Shown: positions 1-5,077 of the stretch, piece after piece
Layout of the letters: each line of letters opens with the position of its first letter
How positions within the stretch are numbered: the stretch's first letter is position 1
DNA from: Candidatus Firestoneibacteriota bacterium
GTDB lineage: Bacteria > Oederibacteriota > JAAXVQ01
Direction of reading: 5' to 3'
Length of the DNA: 6,740 nucleotides
Assembly: GCA_013335425.1 (NCBI GenBank)
Contig: JAAXVQ010000113.1
Location: forward strand, 1-6,740
Made by a program: the position numbers and the translations under genes
Notes under the pieces: generated by a model
What the model was told of the DNA's origin: nothing
What the model saw: the letters and a program-made list of their open reading frames with translations, nothing else
Databases searched by the model: none

Positions 1-1473
1 CGCGGCCGTGTCCGGCGGCAAGCCCAGAAGGCCCGCGATCACGGGGGCGGCGGCTCTGCCGATCCACGCCAGGGCATGAGAAGCGTAGAGCAAGTTCATG
101 ATCAGCACGCCCAATAAAATGTACGGGATCGCGTCGGCTAAAAACTGCCGGGTCCGCAACCACACCTTCAAAGCGAGCATGCGGGCGTCCGGCCGGCGAT
201 AAGGCGGAATTTCCACAAACATTTCCGGGATCTCAGTACGGTTGAAAAGCTTGAGGACCCAAGCCAGGAACAAACCCACCAACGCCAGCGCGGCAAAGAC
301 GAGCAGCGGGCCCGAGGCGCCAAACCGCGACAGGTACCCGTAAATCATTGCGGTCTGCCCCATGCAGGGCACGCAGACCACGATGAGCACCGTAGTCGTC
401 AGGCGCTGGGCGCGCGACTCCAGCATGCGCGTGCTTAAAATCCCGGGCACGTGGCAGCCGCCCCCGAGCAGAAGCGGAATCACCGCAAACCCGTGCAGCC
501 CCAAACGGTGAAGGGGCGCATCCAGCAAAATCCCCAACCGGGGCAAATACCCCGTGTCCTCCAAAAGTCCCAAGGCCAGGTAAAAGGCGAAAACATAAGG
601 CAGGACCATCACCAACGGCACATACAACCCCGTGGACAAAAGCCCGAGAGATTCCTCAAAGTGAATGCGTCCTTGAAACAACTGGCCGATCAGCAGGGTA
701 TGCAACCAGGGCACCTTCTCCAGCGCCCGCGACAAGGACATAAGCCCGGGCAGCCAAAAAGCGTGCGCCAGAGGGTCCAGCAGGAACCGGACGATCCCTT
801 CCCCGATGAAACGCACCAGTTGAAAGCAGGCAAAAATAACGACCGCGGCGAACGGGATGCCCGTGACCGGGTGGAGCGTCAGATCGGAAAGAAATTCGCC
901 CGGGGTGTGATGATGATGCTTAATCGTCTGCGCTTCCTGGACGATCTCCCCAATCAGGGCCCAACGGTCTTTCGGCAGATGCGGCAGGGCCCGGGACCGG
1001 GCTTCACCCAAGCGCCCGGCCAAGGCGCGGATGCCTTCCCCGCTGAGCGCGCACGTCTCGATCACGGGTACGCCCAGACGCGCTTCCAAGCGGCGGGCAT
1101 CCACCCGAATGCCCTTATGCCGGGCTTCGTCGATCATATTCAGCGCCACGATCACGGGTTTTCCCGAAGCCAACAACTGCATGGTCAAAAACAAGTTCCG
1201 CTCCAACTGGGTGGCATCCACGGCGTTGATGATCAGGTCCCCGCCCGGCAGCATCTCGGCCGCCACTTCTTCGGCGCGGCTGGTTGGTTCCAGGCTGTAA
1301 GCGCCGGGCACATCGACGAGTTCCATCAGCTCCCAGCCGACTTTGACTTTGCCGGAGCTGACTTCGACGGTGGTTCCCGGGTAATTGGAAGACATGACCC
1401 GGGTGGCGGTCAAACGCGCAAACAGCGCGCTCTTGCCCACATTGGGATTGCCCATCAGCAGGATGCGTTTCAT
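1..1473 (-). CDS. feoB: Ferrous iron transport protein B (FeoB), C-terminus cut by window edge
   Basis: Inner-membrane GTPase-linked Fe(II) transporter. The frame is open from the ATG at 1473 to the left edge, giving 491 residues without a stop; the C-terminus is missing. The N-terminal G domain is clear: G1 GNPNVGKS (8-15), switch I YPGTTV (31-36), G3 DVPG (54-57), G4 NMID (112-115) and G5 CALSGEG (141-147). A short helical spacer follows, with four consecutive His (186-189) and the conserved SDLTLHPVTGIP (196-207). The membrane part carries LLEDTGYLPRL (303-313), first gate signature GGGCHVPGILSTR (337-349) and EIPPYRRP (421-428). The second signature reads VPCMGQTAMIYGY (368-380), where E. 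coli FeoB has PFMSCGARL, so this is a divergent subgroup; His341 also replaces the usual Asn of GCNVP. The start overlaps the feoA stop by four bases (ATGA), indicating translational coupling. Family assignment is firm; transport of Fe(II) rather than another metal is inferred from family and operon. Confidence 0.96.
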   Translation of the reverse strand, partial: MKRILLMGNPNVGKSALFARLTATRVMSSNYPGTTVEVSSGKVKVGWELMELVDVPGAYSLEPTSRAEEVAAEMLPGGDLIINAVDATQLERNLFLTMQLLASGKPVIVALNMIDEARHKGIRVDARRLEARLGVPVIETCALSGEGIRALAGRLGEARSRALPHLPKDRWALIGEIVQEAQTIKHHHHTPGEFLSDLTLHPVTGIPFAAVVIFACFQLVRFIGEGIVRFLLDPLAHAFWLPGLMSLSRALEKVPWLHTLLIGQLFQGRIHFEESLGLLSTGLYVPLVMVLPYVFAFYLALGLLEDTGYLPRLGILLDAPLHRLGLHGFAVIPLLLGGGCHVPGILSTRMLESRAQRLTTTVLIVVCVPCMGQTAMIYGYLSRFGASGPLLVFAALALVGLFLAWVLKLFNRTEIPEMFVEIPPYRRPDARMLALKVWLRTRQFLADAIPYILLGVLIMNLLYASHALAWIGRAAAPVIAGLLGLPPDTAA

Positions 1474-1703
1474 GCGATGACCTCGACCGTGATTTTCTTG
1501 GCCAGCCCGTGCCCCAAGGCCCATTGCCCCCGCCCGCTCTTAATCACCACCGGCCCATGCAGCGGCTGAGCGGATTTCACGGTCACCACGGCGCCGGGCC
1601 GAATACCCATGGCATATAAACGGTCCACCTCGCCCTGCCCGCCGTGGAGCCGCAGGACCTGCGCCTTTTGTCCGGGTTTGACTTGCGAAAGATCCGAAGC
1701 CAT
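1470..1703 (-). CDS. feoA: FeoA, small SH3-like ferrous iron transport protein
   Basis: Small cytosolic partner of FeoB, 77 aa, the usual length of stand-alone FeoA. It has the single SH3-like beta-barrel pattern of the family: opening LSQVKPGQKAQVLRL, then the signature DRLYAMGIRPGAVVTV (27-42), a GP pair near residue 50, and a closing ALGHGLAKKITVEV strand region. The ATG at 1703 is preceded by AGGAAGG (1714-1720) and GAGG closer in, both lying in or beside the end of fur. fur ends 6 bp upstream, and the feoA stop TGA shares bases with the feoB ATG, so all three are almost certainly one transcript. FeoA is thought to modulate FeoB activity or assembly; its exact role is not visible from sequence. 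Confidence 0.94.
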   Translation of the reverse strand: MASDLSQVKPGQKAQVLRLHGGQGEVDRLYAMGIRPGAVVTVKSAQPLHGPVVIKSGRGQWALGHGLAKKITVEVIA

Positions 1704-1709
1704 GTTGCC

Positions 1710-2174
1710 TCAACCTTCCTGGGTACCGGGCGCCGCGGACTTTTTCAGGCAGGACCCGCATAAACCGTACAGTTCCAAACGATGCCACTGAGGCCGGTAA
1801 CCGTGGCGCTTGAACAGCTTGCCCTGCAGCGCCTCGATATCCGGGTCCACCACTTCTTCCAGACGCCCGCAGCGGGTGCAGATCAAATGATCGTGATGAT
1901 CGCGGCCGCAAAGGGCCTCGTAACGCGTGGTGCCGTCCTGCAGTTTCAGTTCTCCGCAAAGCCCGCCTGCGTGCATCAGCTTCAGGGTCCGGTAAACCGT
2001 GGCCACGCCGATGTGGGGAAATTTCCGTTTCACCCGGCGGTGCAGTTCTTCGGCGGTCAGATGCTCCCCGGCCGCGATGAAACTTTCCATGACTTGCAGC
2101 CGCGGGCGGCTGTGTTTGAGATTTTGGGCGGCAAGGTAGGTTTCGAAGATCCGGCGGGCTTCCAACAGCGACAT
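1710..2174 (-). CDS. fur: Ferric uptake regulator (Fur family)
   Basis: Metal-dependent dimeric repressor, 154 aa, a normal Fur length. The N-terminal winged helix contains LTAEELHRRV (39-48) and recognition-helix region GVATVYRTLKLM (56-67). The C-terminal metal/dimer domain has GTTRYEA (81-87), HHDH (93-96), the structural zinc pair C99-x2-C102, H131 with LELYG (133-137), and a second pair C139-x2-C142. Fur, Zur and PerR look alike; position first in a feo operon behind a near-consensus Fur box makes an iron-responsive Fur by far the best reading. The ATG at 2174 is chosen because an in-frame TAA lies 15 bp upstream and AAGGGG sits at a suitable distance. The gene should repress itself and feoAB when Fe(II) is plentiful. 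No key ligand appears to be missing. Confidence 0.95.
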   Translation of the reverse strand: MSLLEARRIFETYLAAQNLKHSRPRLQVMESFIAAGEHLTAEELHRRVKRKFPHIGVATVYRTLKLMHAGGLCGELKLQDGTTRYEALCGRDHHDHLICTRCGRLEEVVDPDIEALQGKLFKRHGYRPQWHRLELYGLCGSCLKKSAAPGTQEG

Positions 2175-2181
2175 AACCCGG

Positions 2182-2188
2182 CCCCCTT
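2182..2188 (-). promoter_or_regulatory. Ribosome binding site of fur
   Basis: The minus strand reads AAGGGGG here, about 7-8 bases before the ATG at 2174. It overlaps the in-frame upstream stop, so it fixes the fur start. Confidence 0.6.
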
Positions 2189-2190
2189 AT

Positions 2191-2211
2191 TGATAATGAA
2201 TATCATTATCA
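2191..2211. promoter_or_regulatory. Fur box (operator of fur-feoAB)
   Basis: The 19-mer GATAATGAATATCATTATC (2192-2210) matches the classical Fur consensus GATAATGATAATCATTATC at 17 of 19 positions. It is also a perfect inverted repeat, TGATAATGA / TCATTATCA, with a 3-base spacer (2191-2211). It touches the -10 element and covers the predicted transcription start, so a bound Fur dimer would block RNA polymerase. This predicts autoregulated, iron-repressed expression of the whole operon. Confidence 0.93.
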
Positions 2212-2239
2212 TTTTATAGATTGGGAGGAGGCTTGTCAA
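2211..2239 (-). promoter_or_regulatory. Sigma-70-type promoter of fur-feoA-feoB
   Basis: The minus strand shows -35 TTGACA (2234-2239, perfect), a 17 bp spacer, and -10 TAAAAT (2211-2216, 5 of 6). Transcription should start near 2204, inside the Fur box and about 30 bases before the fur ATG. Confidence 0.85.
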
Positions 2240-2240
2240 G

Positions 2241-2254
2241 TCCCCCGGCGGGGA
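2241..2254. other. Small GC hairpin between stalk gene and fur promoter
   Basis: TCCCC / GGGGA form a 5 bp inverted repeat with a 4-base loop, two bases upstream of the fur -35 and 13 bases past the end of the 436-aa protein gene. No T-tract follows on the minus strand, so it is not a convincing intrinsic terminator. It may weakly stop or process the upstream transcript, or be chance. Confidence 0.3.
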
Positions 2255-2267
2255 AATCTTCTCCGGA

Positions 2268-3578
2268 TTATTTCAGGATTGCAATTTTTCGCCGGCCGAT
2301 TTCCCGGCCGTCCACCAGGCAGCGCGCCAGGTAGACGCCGGGCGCCGCTGCGGAAGCATCCCACGGGAGGGCGTGGACTCCCGGCGGGAGGGTTTCCTCC
2401 AGAAGGGCCAGACGCTCTCCGGATAGGTTAAACAGCGAAATTTGGGCCCTTCCGCCCGATTCCAAAACCAGGGAAAACAGGACCCGCTGTCGCGCCGGAT
2501 TGGGGTAGGCAAAAAACATCTTCCCCGCCCCGTCCGCAGGAAGGGTCGCGCTCGCGACGGCGCTTGCCTGCAAGGTGGCGGTGAGCGTAAGCACCGGAGT
2601 CCGGGTTGCGCTTATGCCCGGCGTGGCGCCGGATTCAACGGTTAAGGTGGTGGTGGCGGAAACCGAAAGCATCGGCGTGGCCGTACAACTTGCGGTGGCC
2701 GTTTCCACCGGTGTGGCCGTCTGCGAGCTGGTGGCGGTCAAAGTCGCCGAACAGGTAGCGCTCGGCGAAACCGTCCGGGAAACGGTGGTGCTGAAAAAGG
2801 CGGTTGCCGAGAGGCTGGGCGTAGCTGTGGCGCTGCCGGTGGCAGTCGGCGTGGTCGTGGGAGTCCGGGTCTGCGTTGAGGGCGTCAGGCTGAGCGTCAG
2901 CGTGGGTGAAACGGTCCGTGTGGGGGTGGTCGAAAAAGTCGGCGTCGCGGTGGTGCCGGCGGTCGGAGTGCCGGTCACGCTTAGAACCGATGTGCCCGTG
3001 AACGTAGCCGTCGCGGTCGGAGAAGGTGTCGGCGTGGCGCTCAACGTGGCTGAAATCGTGAACGTCGGCGAAACTGTCGGGGTCAAGGAACCCGTGGGCG
3101 TCGGTGTACTGGAGAACGTGAACGTCGGCGAAACCGTGCCGGTCGGGGTTGAAGTCAAGGTAACGGTCGCGGTGAAAGTCGCCGAACAGGTAGAGGTGGG
3201 CGTGAAAGTCGGCGTGAGCGTCCGGGAAGGGGTGGCTGTCGGCGAGTGCGTGCTGGTCAAAGTCTGCGTGAGCGTGGCCGTAGGCGTCGGCGAGGCGGTC
3301 ACTGTGGGAGTGGGGGTGGCCGGGTCGGGATGCAAAAAACCCGCATAATTCCGATAACCGGCCGAACTTAGAGTTTCCGCCCCCGACTGCGCAACGATGC
3401 TCAAAAGTCGATACGAGGCCGAGGTGGCGGTGTTGCCGCCGGAGGCCAGGACATCGTCCCTCCCCAGGTAGTTTCCCGAGGAAAAACCGCTGTGTGCCCA
3501 TGCTCCGGGGATCCCGCAGGCTCCCCAAAAAGCCAGGCATATTCCGCAGGCCGCCCGCCAATTAAGTCTCATACCCAT
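2268..3578 (-). CDS. Exported Thr/Ser/Pro-rich stalk protein with C-terminal YPNP (FlgD-Ig/type-IX-like) tail
   Basis: Probable cell-surface protein, 436 aa, of unknown function. Residues 1-28 form a signal peptide ending AWA. Residues 29-84 are a compact module (SASYRLLS ... YRNYAGFLHP). Residues 85 to about 350 are a low-complexity stalk of Thr, Ser, Pro, Ala and Val in TPT/SPT/TAT units with a few scattered Cys. Residues 351-436 are a beta-sandwich tail: FAYPNPA (near 356-362), LFNLSGERL, LPWD, APGVYLARC and closing EIGRRKIAILK. This tail is of the FlgD-Ig/type-IX-sorting kind and suggests transport to, or retention at, the outer surface; the stalk could be O-glycosylated. Both points are inference. 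The start is either M1 (3578) or M3 (3572); the Shine-Dalgarno is weak (GAGAG). It lies 23 bp downstream of the beta-helix gene, so the two are probably co-transcribed. The other long frames over this gene come from its repetitive composition. Confidence 0.85.
   Translation of the reverse strand: MGMRLNWRAACGICLAFWGACGIPGAWAHSGFSSGNYLGRDDVLASGGNTATSASYRLLSIVAQSGAETLSSAGYRNYAGFLHPDPATPTPTVTASPTPTATLTQTLTSTHSPTATPSRTLTPTFTPTSTCSATFTATVTLTSTPTGTVSPTFTFSSTPTPTGSLTPTVSPTFTISATLSATPTPSPTATATFTGTSVLSVTGTPTAGTTATPTFSTTPTRTVSPTLTLSLTPSTQTRTPTTTPTATGSATATPSLSATAFFSTTVSRTVSPSATCSATLTATSSQTATPVETATASCTATPMLSVSATTTLTVESGATPGISATRTPVLTLTATLQASAVASATLPADGAGKMFFAYPNPARQRVLFSLVLESGGRAQISLFNLSGERLALLEETLPPGVHALPWDASAAAPGVYLARCLVDGREIGRRKIAILK
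2740..2758. repeat. 19-bp direct repeat, copy 1 (stalk coding region)
   Basis: AAAGTCGCCGAACAGGTAG occurs here and again at 3175-3193, an exact match 435 bp apart in the same codon phase. It encodes the stalk unit TCSAT on the minus strand. It shows that the stalk grew at least partly by duplication. Confidence 0.8.
3057..3134. repeat. Tandem-like 60-bp period within the stalk coding region
   Basis: CGTGAACGTCGGCGAAAC is present at 3057-3074 and exactly 60 bp later at 3117-3134. On the protein this is a 20-residue spacing between two VSPTFT units. The sequence between the copies has diverged, so this is an old duplication or unit-wise convergence. Confidence 0.7.
3175..3193. repeat. 19-bp direct repeat, copy 2 (stalk coding region)
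   Basis: Exact second copy of the element at 2740-2758. The spacing is a whole number of codons (145), so recombination between copies would delete stalk residues without shifting frame. Confidence 0.8.
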
Positions 3579-3596
3579 GCACTCTCGCTCTCAGGT

Positions 3597-3613
3597 CCGG
3601 CTTAAAACGCCGG
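3597..3613. other. GC hairpin spanning the stop codon of the beta-helix gene
   Basis: CCGGC (3597-3601) and GCCGG (3609-3613) are perfect inverted arms with a 7-base loop that contains the TAA stop of the upstream gene. It sits within the 23 bp junction of the two-gene transcript. It could influence read-through, mRNA processing or coupling; chance in GC-rich DNA is also possible. Confidence 0.35.
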
Positions 3614-4792
3614 GAGTTCCGTGCCGTCGCTGCCGTGATTGCATATGCCGTAAGGGCCCGTATGCGTGGGACGCACCGGATACCCCCCGGTTGCCGAACT
3701 GTAAATGTCGCTGCCGTGCGGGGTGGTCAGCTCTCCAAAAAAAACATTGTAGCTTACCCGCGTGCTCGAATAATTGTTGCTGAGACTGACGCCCCGCGAA
3801 GCGTCGGTGGCGCCTTCCAGCTTAAGGAGGTTCTTGAGAATCGAACAATTGGTCGTGTTGGCCGCGTAAATTCCCGTGCCGTTGTTGATTTGAGTAAGAT
3901 CAATAAAATTGTTCTCCACCCGGCAGTCCTGCGCGCCTTGCAGGTAGAGAATGTAATTGCCGCTGGTTTGGGCCAAGACGCGGTTGTTGCTGAAATCGCA
4001 GTTCACGCAATTGAGCATGCTGACGATAAACGGGTTGGATTGGTTGGTGAGCAAGTACGTGTTGCGGATGTAGCTGCCCGAGGCGTTGGACATGCTCAAG
4101 TTGGACGTCGCACCGGTCAAGGTGACCGTTAAATTTTCCAGACTGCATTGGCTGCCCATGTTCACGGTGCAGTTGTTGGGCAAAGCCACAATGGTTGCAC
4201 CTTGTCCCCGTCCCCGGAGACTCACCCCGTCCGGGAAAGTCAGGGAATTGGATTCCGAAAAAGTGCCGGCTTCGACTTCAATGACCCAGGGGTCCGCCGC
4301 GCTGGGGACCGGGTTCTCTTGAGCGATCAATTGCAGCGCGCCGTAAACCGTGCAGGTGTCCCCGCCATCTTGCGCCACGGTGATCACTTGCTGGTATACG
4401 ACCTTGCGGCTGGCCATGGCATAGGAAGCGTTGCTGAGCAGGTGTCGCGGCGTCATGGTCTCGGTCTCCACCTGGATTTCGAGCCAGTATTCCTTGCGGA
4501 AGGGGATGTTGATGGGATTCACGCTTCCCAGCACCACATTGAAAATGCCGTTGGCCACGGCCACGGAGCTTTGCGTTTCGGTCCAAAGGGCGCTCCCGCC
4601 GGAAACCTGATCATAGATCCGAAAAACCAAACTGCGGGTGCCCGTGGTCGGTGTGCCGCCGCTGTTGGTCAGCATGCCCTGGTAATTCATTTTTTGCTTC
4701 ACGTGAAGGAAACCGGCCGCTTCCACGCCGGTTACGGCGATTGCGGCCAGCATCCCCCAGGCCAAGCACCCTTGCATAATTTTTAATTTCAT
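3602..4792 (-). CDS. Exported right-handed parallel beta-helix (pectin-lyase-fold) protein
   Basis: Exported protein of 396 aa, no defined function. Signal peptide 1-25 (KLK, hydrophobic core, VEA/A). Residues 33-130 form a known type of N-terminal module: MNYQGMLTNSGG, LVFRIYDQVSGGSALWTE, VANGIFNVVLGS, and a closing PRHLLSNASYAMASRK that resembles the 'PRQ.L.SVPYALRA' segment of many such proteins. Residues 136-205 look like the first turns of a pectin-lyase fold (VAQDGGDTCTVYGAL, IEVEAGTFSES, GVSLRGRGQGATIV). Residues 206-355 continue in rungs of about 20-25 residues with recurrent N/C positions, such as NCVNCDFSNNRV, QDCRVENNFIDL and TNCSILKNLL. I see no catalytic set of a polysaccharide lyase or esterase, so an adhesin or structural role is as likely as an enzyme. 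Unlike its downstream partner it has no YPNP tail. The start is well supported by GGAGGAGG. Confidence 0.85.
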   Translation of the reverse strand: MKLKIMQGCLAWGMLAAIAVTGVEAAGFLHVKQKMNYQGMLTNSGGTPTTGTRSLVFRIYDQVSGGSALWTETQSSVAVANGIFNVVLGSVNPINIPFRKEYWLEIQVETETMTPRHLLSNASYAMASRKVVYQQVITVAQDGGDTCTVYGALQLIAQENPVPSAADPWVIEVEAGTFSESNSLTFPDGVSLRGRGQGATIVALPNNCTVNMGSQCSLENLTVTLTGATSNLSMSNASGSYIRNTYLLTNQSNPFIVSMLNCVNCDFSNNRVLAQTSGNYILYLQGAQDCRVENNFIDLTQINNGTGIYAANTTNCSILKNLLKLEGATDASRGVSLSNNYSSTRVSYNVFFGELTTPHGSDIYSSATGGYPVRPTHTGPYGICNHGSDGTELPAF

Positions 4793-4797
4793 GCTCG

Positions 4798-4805
4798 CCT
4801 CCTCC
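4798..4805 (-). promoter_or_regulatory. Strong ribosome binding site of the beta-helix gene
   Basis: The minus strand reads GGAGGAGG, five bases before the ATG at 4792. It confirms the start and predicts efficient translation, in contrast to the weak site of the downstream stalk gene. Confidence 0.85.
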
Positions 4806-4809
4806 GAAA

Positions 4810-4827
4810 GCCTTTTTGCCTAAAGGC
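4810..4827. other. Leader hairpin upstream of the beta-helix gene
   Basis: GCCTTT (4810-4815) and AAAGGC (4822-4827) are perfect 6 bp arms with a 6-base loop. It lies inside the predicted leader, four bases from the ribosome binding site. It may affect transcript stability or ribosome access; no known riboswitch pattern is recognised. Confidence 0.35.
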
Positions 4828-4839
4828 ATTCTCGCTAAC

Positions 4840-4869
4840 TCTATACCAAGATCGGCATTTTGCGGTCAA
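4840..4869 (-). promoter_or_regulatory. Candidate promoter of the beta-helix/stalk transcript
   Basis: The minus strand has -35 TTGACC (4864-4869, 5 of 6), an 18 bp spacer and an extended -10 TGG-TATAGA (hexamer 4840-4845, 4 of 6 plus the TGN). Transcription would start near 4833, leaving a leader of about 40 bases. Confidence 0.6.
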
Positions 4870-5061
4870 GGCTGAAGGGCCTTCGCCCGCTGTCACGCCC
4901 TATATTTCGCTTAATGCCCGCACGCCTGTTTCATCAACAGTTTGGGGACGCAAAGTAATGTTCCTCACGGCGCGGCGGATATGCTAATCTAGCGGGTGTC
5001 AGGTTAAATTTAATGGGAATCGCCCCAACGGGCCTGAGTCATACCGGCAACAAACGAATGC

Positions 5062-5068
5062 AAAGGAG
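5062..5068 (+). promoter_or_regulatory. Ribosome binding site that sets the phosphatase start
   Basis: AAAGGAG ends nine bases before the ATG at 5078 but only three before an in-frame TTG at 5072. The spacing favours the ATG, so the protein is 467 aa rather than 469. Confidence 0.75.
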
Positions 5069-5077
5069 CGCTTGCGG

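Larger units (their letters stand above)
4793..5077. other. Divergent intergenic region
   Basis: These 285 bases separate the minus-strand surface-protein pair from the plus-strand phosphatase. The left half holds the promoter, leader hairpin and ribosome binding site described for the beta-helix gene. The right half should hold the phosphatase promoter, but I find no good -35/-10 pair there. It contains a perfect 10-base palindrome TTAAATTTAA (5004-5013) and a small GCCC/GGGC hairpin near 5022-5033. No open frame with a convincing start is seen. Confidence 0.6.

Noticed and set aside
1..1473. Suspected frameshift or decay in feoB because of odd gate motifs
   Set aside because: The frame is uninterrupted for 491 codons with all GTPase motifs and other membrane signatures intact; the unusual motif is a substitution, not a shift.
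451..1569. Long plus-strand open frame (372 codons) opposite feoB and feoA
   Set aside because: It lies antisense to a frame with all FeoB motifs, has no recognisable domain, is rich in Gln/Arg/His/Pro as expected for a shadow of GC-rich coding DNA, and crosses the feoB/feoA junction.
2575..3348. Plus-strand Val/Gly-rich open frame of 257 codons
   Set aside because: It is the complement of Thr codons in the stalk gene (ACN read backward gives NGT). The minus-strand frame has a signal peptide and a recognisable tail, so it is the real one.
2635..3561. Second long minus-strand frame rich in Asp/His over the stalk gene
   Set aside because: Frame-shifted reading of the same repeats; lack of stops follows from the repetitive composition. 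It has no signal peptide or domain.
4148..4786. Plus-strand open frame of 212 codons opposite the beta-helix gene
   Set aside because: Antisense to a frame with a signal peptide, a strong ribosome binding site and two recognisable domains; no independent support.
4995..5014. Possible PhoB (Pho) box before the phosphatase
   Set aside because: There is one partial TGTCA half-site without a second properly spaced repeat, which is not enough to call a Pho box.
5072..5077. TTG at 5072 as the phosphatase start
   Set aside because: It is only three bases from the ribosome binding site, whereas the ATG at 5078 has ideal spacing.
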